Shown here: piece by piece, positions 53,826-61,646 of the stretch
How the letters are laid out: every line of letters begins with the position of its first letter
How positions within the stretch are numbered: the first letter of the stretch is position 1
Origin: Kutzneria viridogrisea
GTDB lineage: Bacteria > Actinomycetota > Actinomycetes > Mycobacteriales > Pseudonocardiaceae
Length of the DNA stretch: 64,000 bases
Reading direction: 5' to 3'
Assembly: GCA_014138725.1 (NCBI GenBank)
Contig: JACJID010000006.1
Location: 301,001-365,000, forward strand
Made by a program: the position numbers and the translations under genes
Notes under the pieces: generated by a model
Told to the model about the DNA's origin: nothing
Database searches by the model: none
Seen by the model: the letters and a program-made list of their open reading frames with translations, nothing else

Positions 53826-55285
53826 CGACAGGAGCAGCGCGACGAGCGCTCCGGCAACGCAGATCCCCGAGGTGAACAGGAAGATCTCGCGGTATTCGGT
53901 GAGTAGCGCGTTGCCGAGCGCCTGCTTGTAAGCCACCATCTGCCGCTGGAACTCCTGTGGATTGCCTAGCGGCAGCGGCGTGTCCAGTGTTGCCGTGAGC
54001 GAGCGGAAACGGTGCAAACCCCAAGCTGACAGCGCCGCGACGCCGATCAACATGCCGGTCATGCGGGCAACCACGACCGCTGCGGAAGCAACGCCGTGCT
54101 GCGTGCTGGCAGCTGCTCGCAGGGCGCTTGACGACAGCGGTGCGATCGTCAGTCCCAGTCCAACGCCAGCGACCGCCAGGTCGAAGTCCAGCCGCGGTAG
54201 GCCGAGCACCGTTGTCGCTGTCGCGATGTCTGTTGGCCATTGCGAAACGAGCAAGTAGCCCGTCGCCGCGACCGCGAGGCCGATCGACGCTGTCCACCGG
54301 TCGCCGATCCTCCTGGCGAGGAGACCACCCACCACTGCGCCCACTGGTAGCGCGAGCAGGAACCTGGTGAGCAGGACCGCACTGTCCGCTGTGTCCTTGC
54401 CAAGGAGCGTTTGAGCGAACAGTTCGACGTCTACCAGTGTCACCATGAGCGCTGAGCCGGCTGCCAGGCTTGCGAACAAGGCAGCGAAGAACTGTCGTTT
54501 GCGTAGATGCGACGTGTCCAGCAGTTTCGTTTTTGCTTTGATCTCCCAAGCCACAAAGAGCAGGAGAACAATGCCCGCCGCAGCCAGGACTGCGAGTCCC
54601 CAGGGCGGAAGCACCGCTGCTTCGGGATCTGGGTTGTACAGTCCGACGGCCAACAGCCCGAGCACGATCGCCAGCAGCCCGCCGCCGACCAGGTCCACCT
54701 TTGCTGGGTTCTTACTGCTCTGCCTACCGCTCGGAACGGTCAGTTGGACCACCAACATCGCCAACAGTGCAAGCGGGACGTTGACCCAGAACATCCCACG
54801 CCAACCGACGAGTGCAGCAAGCCCGACGCCGTAGAGCGGGCCGAGCACCGAACCCAACTCCTGTGCAGCACCCACCGCGCCGAGAACCGACACCCTCCGG
54901 CGCTCAGCCCAGAAGTCGGCCGCCATCGCCATCGTCACTGGCAGCAGCGCACCACCGGCATGCCTTGTAGCGCGCGGCCCGCCACGAGAATGGAAAGGTC
55001 GTTCGCAAGCGCGGTCAATGCGGAGCTCACGGCGAAGCCAGCCAAGCAGGCATGCAGCAGTACCCGCCGTCCCAGACGATCAGACAGCTGACCCAGCAAC
55101 GGCATAGCGGCGACGTAGCCGAGCAGGTAGCCAGTGACGACCGGGGTAGCGAGCTCGAGGTGATTGACCGGGATACCGATACTGCGGACGATGTCGACCA
55201 GCACGCCGACAACCACGTAGGCGTCGAGCGCAGCCAGCAGAACCGCCGCTGCCCCGGCACTGACAGCAAGACGGCGTGCCACCAC
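53793..55285 (-). pseudogene. P55-like MFS exporter split by a one-base frameshift
   Basis: Two adjacent frames together make one MFS exporter of ~495 aa. The first (55285-54935, 116 aa) holds helices 1-3 and RALQGM, then runs into VVRCCQ and a stop. The second (54938-53793, 381 aa) begins in the middle of the expected helix-4 region with [15 protein letters not shown]. Adding a single base near 54958 (ATG-CCGG to ATGG-CCGG) restores [19 protein letters not shown], the usual MFS sequence. The first stop and a GTG of the second frame overlap as GTGA, so a coupled, two-piece protein is also conceivable. It sits directly after the lprG-like gene, as P55 does in mycobacteria. Inactive gene, split gene or base-calling error all remain possible. 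Confidence 0.8.
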
Positions 55286-55287
55286 TG

Positions 55288-55968
55288 CTACGCCGGTGCC
55301 GTGATCGTCACGGGCGCGTTGATGTTCGACAGCACCACGGTCACCATCGCCTTGCCCTGGCCGTTCGGTACGTCGAACTTCGCCTGCTTCAGGTAGGGCT
55401 GCCCAGACGAGGAGATCCAGAACTTGCCGGTCACATCAGAGGCGATTCCCGGGACGAGGGACGAGACCACAGCCTTCGAAACTTTTCCTGAGATGCGGTA
55501 CGCGTCGTCCTCCTGCGCCTCGGCCTCCGGGCTCTCTACGCTGCTCAGTACCTTTGAGACCCCCTTGTCTGCGTTCAGGATTGTGGCTGGATCGTAGATG
55601 GCGGTTGCCAGCGTGGCGGACATCTTCTGGTACCCGCCCGTCGGGCCTTTGATGAATGCCGTCCCGTCCGCCAAGACGAAGTCGAGCTGGACAAGCTGTC
55701 CGAACTCGCTCACCTTCGCATTGCCCTTCGCTGTTCCGGAACTGGTCAGATCCCCATCCGCGTTGCGAACCGGCACGCCAGGGAGCTCTCCGTCGACAGT
55801 GATGGTGAAGTGCGTGCTCTGCACGGACCGCATGGACTCCGCGGCTTTGGCCAACTCGGTCTTGCCGTCAGGCAGGGGACCGACTGAGGAACCGGTTCCG
55901 CTCGTGCACCCAGCGGTGAACGTGGCGGCGATCAGAACAGCGCTCAATGTGGCGCGGCGATGTGCCAT
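55288..55968 (-). CDS. lprG: LprG/LppX-family lipoprotein
   Basis: A 226-aa protein from ATG 55968. The signal peptide ends in TAGC (lipid-modified Cys21). The rest fits the LppX/LprAFG fold: [16 protein letters not shown] near residue 48, [21 protein letters not shown], then [10 protein letters not shown] and [21 protein letters not shown]. These proteins have a hydrophobic pocket that carries lipids or glycolipids across the cell envelope. In mycobacteria LprG works with the P55 exporter encoded next to it. Here the neighbouring P55-like gene (two bases away) is frame-disrupted, so the pair may be impaired. Confidence 0.9.
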   Translation of the reverse strand: MAHRRATLSAVLIAATFTAGCTSGTGSSVGPLPDGKTELAKAAESMRSVQSTHFTITVDGELPGVPVRNADGDLTSSGTAKGNAKVSEFGQLVQLDFVLADGTAFIKGPTGGYQKMSATLATAIYDPATILNADKGVSKVLSSVESPEAEAQEDDAYRISGKVSKAVVSSLVPGIASDVTGKFWISSSGQPYLKQAKFDVPNGQGKAMVTVVLSNINAPVTITAPA

Positions 55969-56101
55969 GTCGAGATCCTAGTTTGGGCAACGGTCTTCGA
56001 CGCATGGTCGCATCGAAGTAGCTGGTCAGTGACAGCAGCCGACCCGAGACGGAACTTGATCATGTGAGTCGAGGCCAGCCTTCGCTGCTCCCAGATGAAC
56101 G

Positions 56102-57100
56102 TCACGCCGCATGGGGCTCGCGGGTGTGTGGCAGGCGGCTTGCGCTGTGCTGATCACACCATTGCGGGTCGTACAGGCACCCAGGGGACGCACACCCGTT
56201 GTAGCCGGGTATCGCTTGCGGCAACTCCGTACCTACAGTGAGTGCAACGCTGAAACGCAGTCCAGAATCACCTCGTTGAACGTCTGAGGCCTGTACTGGC
56301 CGTGTTGCCACCTTCATGATTGCCGCACGATCGACGGTCGTCTCGCTCATCTCTTTCCGTTCGGATGTCGTCCCCCATTCTGGCCCGGCGGACGCTTCGG
56401 CTGCGTCGTGACCTGCAAGCCAGTCCGAGATGATCCAGACGACGGGATCATCCTGTGGTTTGGAAGTTGCACTTGCGTGGGCAAGATCTATTGCCCGAAG
56501 AATTCTCGCACCCTCCTCTCGGGTCACCACGCCGCTCACCTGGTATGCCTTCGAGGAGCTGGGATGAAGTGCAATCGGGCGACGTTCCGCAGGGCGAGAA
56601 ATCGAACGCGGTGGCGTTGCCGCGACTTCGTGGACCCTCGCCTGGACCACTCGCTGCAGCCGCTCGGGGCCGGTGGCGGTCGCAACATTGTCGATCCACA
56701 CCTGCTCCCGCGCCTTGACCTCGGCCAGCCCTAGCTTGTTGACGCCACGGACCACGGTGGTGGCATGTGGCCAGGTGATTGATCCTGTCCTGAGCGCCAG
56801 AGCAGTACCGCTCAGGCCGTTCTCATTCAAGATCTCGCTGCACTTCATCACGTCTCGAGCCTGAGCTCCGGACATGTGGCACTGGCTCTTCAGGAAGTCG
56901 ACCGGCCTTGTGCGTTGTGCCTTGTCGCGCTCCCGTGCTGTGGTCATGGCTGCCGCATGCTCGCAGATCGCCGCTTGCAGCCGGTTTACCTGCCGAGCGA
57001 TGACTGCCAGATTGTTCTCAACCTCGTCGCATGACGCAGCATGCACTGCAATGCTCAGGACGTCGTCGACTGCCGTGACGAGCCGTTCGATCGCGGTCAT
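56102..57100 (-). CDS. DUF222 protein with truncated HNH end
   Basis: A 332-aa protein from ATG 57100, with AAGGAGAGG as ribosome-binding site. The helical DUF222 domain (~1-200; CEHAAAMTTARERDKAQ, SGAQARDVMKCSEIL) is clear. The C-terminus holds CASPGCLYDPQWCDQH, the start of the HNH region of 13E12-type proteins, but stops 15 residues later without the second conserved His and Asn, so nuclease activity is unlikely. Codon choice is less G/C-biased than in the window's first half. Genes of this group are often spread by mobile elements. It may be decaying. Confidence 0.75.
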   Translation of the reverse strand: MTAIERLVTAVDDVLSIAVHAASCDEVENNLAVIARQVNRLQAAICEHAAAMTTARERDKAQRTRPVDFLKSQCHMSGAQARDVMKCSEILNENGLSGTALALRTGSITWPHATTVVRGVNKLGLAEVKAREQVWIDNVATATGPERLQRVVQARVHEVAATPPRSISRPAERRPIALHPSSSKAYQVSGVVTREEGARILRAIDLAHASATSKPQDDPVVWIISDWLAGHDAAEASAGPEWGTTSERKEMSETTVDRAAIMKVATRPVQASDVQRGDSGLRFSVALTVGTELPQAIPGYNGCASPGCLYDPQWCDQHSASRLPHTREPHAA

Positions 57101-57204
57101 GATCACCTCTCCTTGCCTCGTGTCGCCAAGCTAGCCAAGGGGTCTGACAACTAGCGTGACAGCGAAGCGCGCGGGAAGAAGTGAGCGAATATCATGTTTG
57201 ACGG

Positions 57205-58479
57205 CTAGCGGGTCAGTGTTGCAGTCTCGAAGGCGTCACCGAACTGAACCCCCTTCGCTTCCTTGCCGAACCAGGTCAGCACCGCGAGCAAGGCAAGCGC
57301 GGGTGCCACCGTGGCCGTCAGCGCGAAGGGGTAGCCATGGTCGGCTGCTAGCGCTTCCTGGATTGGGAGGTTGAACGCGGCGAGGCAGTTGCCGAGCTGA
57401 TAAGTGACGCCTGGGTAGAAGCCTCTGATGGCGTCTGGAGACATCTCTGTGAGGTGTGCTGGGATCACTCCCCAGGCGCCCTGTACCGCGACCTGCATCA
57501 GGAAAGCTCCGAGGCACAACAAGCCCGCTGTGGTGGAGTATGCGAACAACGGGATAATGGGCAGCCCAATGATTGTGCAGAATACGATGGTTCTGCGACG
57601 GCCAAAGCGTTCCGACAGTGCGCCGAAGATCATGCCCCCGACCATCGCGCCCATGTTGTAGACGATGGCGATGACCGTCGCTGTTGGGGCGGACAAGCCT
57701 GCTCCGCCGTGCTCAGTCGCCTTGAGGAAGGTCGGGTAGACGTCCTGCGTGCCGTGGCTCATCCAGTTGAACGCTGTCATGAGCACGATCAGGTAAGCGA
57801 ATCGCTTCAACACCTTGCCGTTGAAGATCACAGACGTGATTGAGGTCCTTTGGGTTTGCATTTTGATGCGCGTTGACTGCCAGGCCTCGGATTCGCCAAC
57901 GTGTGCTCTGATGAGTAGGGTAATCAGGGCGGGGATGATGCTCAGGGCGAACAACCATCGCCACGACAGGCCGAGACCTGCATGGAGACCTAGATAGGCC
58001 ACTGATGCGAGTAGATATCCCATTGAGTAGCCCTGTTGCAGTACTCCTGAGAAGAATCCTCGCCGACTGCTGGGGATCTTCTCCATGGCAAGCGCTGCCC
58101 CGAGCCCCCACTCGCCCCCCATTCCGATGCCGTACAGCAGCCGCAGAACGAGTAGCACCGTGTAGTTCGGCGCAAAGGCACAGAGAAAGCCGACCACTGA
58201 GTAGAAGACGACGTCAACCATTAGTGGCACTCGCCTGCCGATTCGATCTGCCCACAGGCCGAAGATCAGCGCACCCACCGGGCGCATCACCAGGGTGACC
58301 GTGGTGAGGAAGGCCATGTCAGTGAGCGACACACCGAAGTCGTTGCCGATGTCGGCGTACACCAGCACGACCAGGAAGTAGTCGAAGGCGTCCATCGTCC
58401 AGCCGAGCAGCGCCGCGGTGAACGAGTTGCGTTGGTCGTCGGTCAACCTCGTGACAGTCGGTGCAGGGCTGCTGCCCAT
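57205..58479 (-). CDS. MFS importer, metabolite:H+ symporter-like
   Basis: A 424-aa protein from ATG 58479 with twelve predicted helices. MFS signatures are visible: [14 protein letters not shown] in helix 1, [12 protein letters not shown] after helix 2, [17 protein letters not shown] (helix 4) and [10 protein letters not shown] after helix 8. The GGEWG motif and helix 1 pattern indicate the metabolite/proton symporter group (aromatic acids, sialate, shikimate and similar acids). The substrate is not readable. The gene is divergent from glnA2 across 136 bp. Confidence 0.85.
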   Translation of the reverse strand: MGSSPAPTVTRLTDDQRNSFTAALLGWTMDAFDYFLVVLVYADIGNDFGVSLTDMAFLTTVTLVMRPVGALIFGLWADRIGRRVPLMVDVVFYSVVGFLCAFAPNYTVLLVLRLLYGIGMGGEWGLGAALAMEKIPSSRRGFFSGVLQQGYSMGYLLASVAYLGLHAGLGLSWRWLFALSIIPALITLLIRAHVGESEAWQSTRIKMQTQRTSITSVIFNGKVLKRFAYLIVLMTAFNWMSHGTQDVYPTFLKATEHGGAGLSAPTATVIAIVYNMGAMVGGMIFGALSERFGRRRTIVFCTIIGLPIIPLFAYSTTAGLLCLGAFLMQVAVQGAWGVIPAHLTEMSPDAIRGFYPGVTYQLGNCLAAFNLPIQEALAADHGYPFALTATVAPALALLAVLTWFGKEAKGVQFGDAFETATLTR

Positions 58480-58615
58480 CCCGGTTCCTCCCTCGCTGGT
58501 CAGCGTCGCTACCTGCTACACGTCGCCCTGCGTGCTGGCAACCGCTGTCCAGCCCAGCGGGTGGTAAGTCCGGCTGCGAAACATGTTGTTAACGCGAGCT
58601 GCATACCCTGCGCTC

Positions 58616-59959
58616 ATGGACCGCCAGCAGGAGTTCGTGCTGCGTACTTTGGAGGAACGCGACATCCGGTTTGTCCGGTTGTGGTTCACCGACGTACTCG
58701 GCTATCTCAAGTCGGTGGCTGTTGCCCCCGCCGAGCTGGAGGGCGCCTTCTCCGAGGGAATCGGGTTCGACGGCTCGGCGATCGAGGGCTTCGCCAGGGT
58801 GTACGAGTCGGACATGGTCGCGAAGCCAGATCCGTCGACCTTCCAGGTGCTTCCCTGGGAGTCGGCGGACGGTGGCCACTACTCGGCGCGGATGTTTTGC
58901 GATATCGCGATGCCTGACGGCTCACCCTCCTGGGCAGATCCTCGCCACGTGCTGCGCAGGACGCTCTCCCGGGCAAGCGAGGCCGGGTTCACCTGCTATG
59001 TCCACCCCGAGATCGAGTTCTTTCTGCTTCGTGAGCTCAACGACGATGGCCGGGAACCGGTGCCCGCGGACAACGGGGGCTTCTTCGATCAAGCCAGCCA
59101 CGACACCGCACCCCACTTCCGGCGCCACGCCATCGAGGCGCTCGAGGCGATGGGAATCTCGGTCGAGTTCAGCCACCACGAGGGCGCACCCGGCCAGCAG
59201 GAGATCGACCTGCGCTACGCCGACGCGCTGACCATGGCCGACAACGTCATGACCTTCCGGTATGTCGTGAAGGAGGTGGCCATCACTCAGGGTGTGCGGG
59301 CTTCCTTCATGCCGAAGCCGTTCACGCATCAACCCGGTTCGGGGATGCACACGCACGTCAGCCTGTTCGAGGGTGACCGCAACGCTTTCTACGACGCCGA
59401 GGACCCGTACGAGTTGTCCGCTACGGGCAAGGCGTTCGTGGCAGGACTGCTGCGTCACGCTCGCGAGATCACCGGCGTGACCAACCAGTTCGTGAACTCG
59501 TACAAGAGGCTGATCGTCGGCGGAGAGGCGCCGACTGCGGTGTGCTGGGGGCACGCGAACCGATCCGCGCTTGTCAGGGTGCCTATGTACTCTCCGGGAA
59601 AGGCGTCATCCAGGCGAGTTGAGGTGCGCAGCCTCGACTCGGCGTGCAACCCGTACCTCGCGTACGCAGTGATCATCGCCGCAGGATTGAAGGGGGTGCA
59701 GGAGGGATACGAGCTGCCGCCGGCAGCTGAGGATGACGTCTGGTCGTTGACCGAGGCAGAACGTCGCGCCGCCGGGTACGCCAGCCTTCCGCAGAACCTG
59801 GGCGAGGCCCTGCGGGAGATGGAGCACTCTGAACTGCTCGCCGAGACATTGGGGGAGCACGTCTACGAGTTCTTCCTGCGGAACAAGCGCTCCGAGTGGG
59901 ACGCCTATCGGAGCAAGGTCACTCCGTACGAGCTCAGCACCTACCTGCCGGTTCTGTGA
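58616..59959 (+). CDS. glnA2: Glutamine synthetase, GlnA2-type
   Basis: A 447-aa protein. ATG 58616 is chosen because MDRQQEFVLRTLEERDIRFVR is the known start of mycobacterial GlnA2; an in-frame upstream ATG would add 11 residues. Conserved active-site blocks include GFDGSAIEGF, EIEFFL, HHEGAPGQQEIDLR, FMPKPF, NSYKRL and NRSALVRVP, ending with STYLPVL. Known role of GlnA2 homologues: an alpha-type GS whose physiological substrate is less certain than that of the housekeeping GlnA1. It lacks a clear adenylylation loop like that of GlnA1. Confidence 0.92.
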   Translation: MDRQQEFVLRTLEERDIRFVRLWFTDVLGYLKSVAVAPAELEGAFSEGIGFDGSAIEGFARVYESDMVAKPDPSTFQVLPWESADGGHYSARMFCDIAMPDGSPSWADPRHVLRRTLSRASEAGFTCYVHPEIEFFLLRELNDDGREPVPADNGGFFDQASHDTAPHFRRHAIEALEAMGISVEFSHHEGAPGQQEIDLRYADALTMADNVMTFRYVVKEVAITQGVRASFMPKPFTHQPGSGMHTHVSLFEGDRNAFYDAEDPYELSATGKAFVAGLLRHAREITGVTNQFVNSYKRLIVGGEAPTAVCWGHANRSALVRVPMYSPGKASSRRVEVRSLDSACNPYLAYAVIIAAGLKGVQEGYELPPAAEDDVWSLTEAERRAAGYASLPQNLGEALREMEHSELLAETLGEHVYEFFLRNKRSEWDAYRSKVTPYELSTYLPVL

Positions 59960-59978
59960 TCGGTGAAGTGTTGACGCG

Positions 59979-61574
59979 TTGCAGCGATCACGGTGGCATG
60001 TCGCCATGTGTCTGGTCTGGACACTGCTGGCTGCTGCGCTCTGCTCAACCGCTATGACTCCAGGCGCTGCCGCCGAGCCTCGTCAGGCTGGGCTTGGCTT
60101 CGACCTGGATCTGGCAACGATCCCCGAACTGCAGCACCAGTTCGACCAAGGATCGCTGACCGCGCATGCGCTTACGAAGGCGTACCTGCACCGGATCGGC
60201 ACTGTTGACCACGCGGTCAATTCGGTGCTCGCCGTCAGTCCCGACGCACTCGAACAGGCCGATGCCAGCGACGCTCGACGACGACATGGCCAGACGAAGG
60301 GCCAGTTGGACGGCATCCCGGTTCTTCTCAAGGACAACGTCGACACCAAGGGCTTGGCAAGTACCGCGGGCTCGCGAGCACTCAACGTGCCCCCCATCGA
60401 CGATGCCGTGTTGATCAAGCGGCTCCGTGCTGCCGGCGCGGTCATCCTGGGCAAGACCAACTTGTCGGAGTGGGCGAACTTCCGCTCGACGAAGTCGACG
60501 TCAGGGTGGTCGGGAACGGGTGGCCAGACGAACAACCCGTACGTCCTCGACCGCAACCCCTGCGGTTCGTCCTCAGGTTCAGGTGCGGCGGTAGCTGCTT
60601 CACTGGCGCAGGTCGCGGTCGGCACCGAGACGGACGGGTCAATCGTCTGCCCGGCTGGCCAGAACGGGGTCGTCGGCCTCAAGCCGAGTCTCGGACTGGT
60701 CAGCAGGACGGGGGTTGTGCCGATCTCCGCTGAACAGGACACGGCAGGTCCGATGGCGCGGCACGTCGTTGACGCGGCGATCGCACTGTCCGTCCTACAG
60801 GGACGAGATCCGCGTGACCCGGCGACTGCTGCCTACCCGGTGAGTCAGCCGCGTGACTACGCAGCGCTGCTCAACCCCGGAGCCCTGAGGGGAGCGCGCT
60901 TGGGCATCTGGCGCATGGCTGGCCAGGATGCCGACGTGGACAAGGTGATGCGCTCCGTTGTGGACGCGTTGACGGCTGCCGGCGTGACGGTTGTCGACGT
61001 CGAACTGCCCTACCAGGATCAGATCGCCGCAGCCGAATCACCTGCTCTGCTGACCGAGTTCCGACACGACCTGGAGCAGTACCTGCGCTCGCGGAGATGC
61101 GCCCCGCAGACTCTCGCCGCGCTGATCGACTTCAACAGCAAGGACCCAGTCGAGCTGAGCAAGTTCGGCCAGGAACTGTTCGAGCAGGCACAGTCCGCGC
61201 CCCCGATCACCGACGAGCGCTACCAGGCGCAACGTGAGGCAGCGACCTCGCTCGCCCGCAGGTCCATCGACGAGGTCCTGGCCGCGAACCACCTCGACGC
61301 GATCGTCGCGCCGACGAATTCCGCCGCTTGGAAGACCGACTACGCCGCCGGGGATGCGTACAGCCTCGGTTCGTCCACGCCCGCAGCTGTTGCCGGCTAT
61401 CCGAACGTTTCGGTACCGGCGGGGTTCGCAGGCGCCCTGCCAATCGGCGTGTCGTTCATGGCTAGCAAGTGGCGGGACGCGCGAGTGCTCGCCTTCGCAG
61501 CGGCGTTCGAGCAGGCCAGCGGGGCGCGCAGGGCTCCCCACTACCTGCCGACCCTGCCCCTCGCGACCCCATGA
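59979..61574 (+). CDS. Secreted amidase-signature enzyme
   Basis: A 531-aa protein from TTG 59979. This start gives a basic n-region before the signal helix (VAMCLVWTLLAAALC) with cleavage expected near GAAAEP; ATG 60006 would lose the basic residues. The Ser-cisSer-Lys triad of amidase-signature enzymes is complete: K118 in LLKDNVD, cis-S197 in CGSSSGSGAAVA and nucleophile S221 in TETDGSIVCPAG. It hydrolyses amide bonds, here outside the cytoplasm. Exact substrate unknown. It follows glnA2 by 19 bp; co-transcription is possible. Confidence 0.88.
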   Translation: MQRSRWHVAMCLVWTLLAAALCSTAMTPGAAAEPRQAGLGFDLDLATIPELQHQFDQGSLTAHALTKAYLHRIGTVDHAVNSVLAVSPDALEQADASDARRRHGQTKGQLDGIPVLLKDNVDTKGLASTAGSRALNVPPIDDAVLIKRLRAAGAVILGKTNLSEWANFRSTKSTSGWSGTGGQTNNPYVLDRNPCGSSSGSGAAVAASLAQVAVGTETDGSIVCPAGQNGVVGLKPSLGLVSRTGVVPISAEQDTAGPMARHVVDAAIALSVLQGRDPRDPATAAYPVSQPRDYAALLNPGALRGARLGIWRMAGQDADVDKVMRSVVDALTAAGVTVVDVELPYQDQIAAAESPALLTEFRHDLEQYLRSRRCAPQTLAALIDFNSKDPVELSKFGQELFEQAQSAPPITDERYQAQREAATSLARRSIDEVLAANHLDAIVAPTNSAAWKTDYAAGDAYSLGSSTPAAVAGYPNVSVPAGFAGALPIGVSFMASKWRDARVLAFAAAFEQASGARRAPHYLPTLPLATP

Positions 61575-61646
61575 CAGCATCTGGATGCACCGGCTGAATC
61601 ACCGTGCTGCTTCGACTCGAAGCCCAACCGAGCTAGGTTGTGCCCC

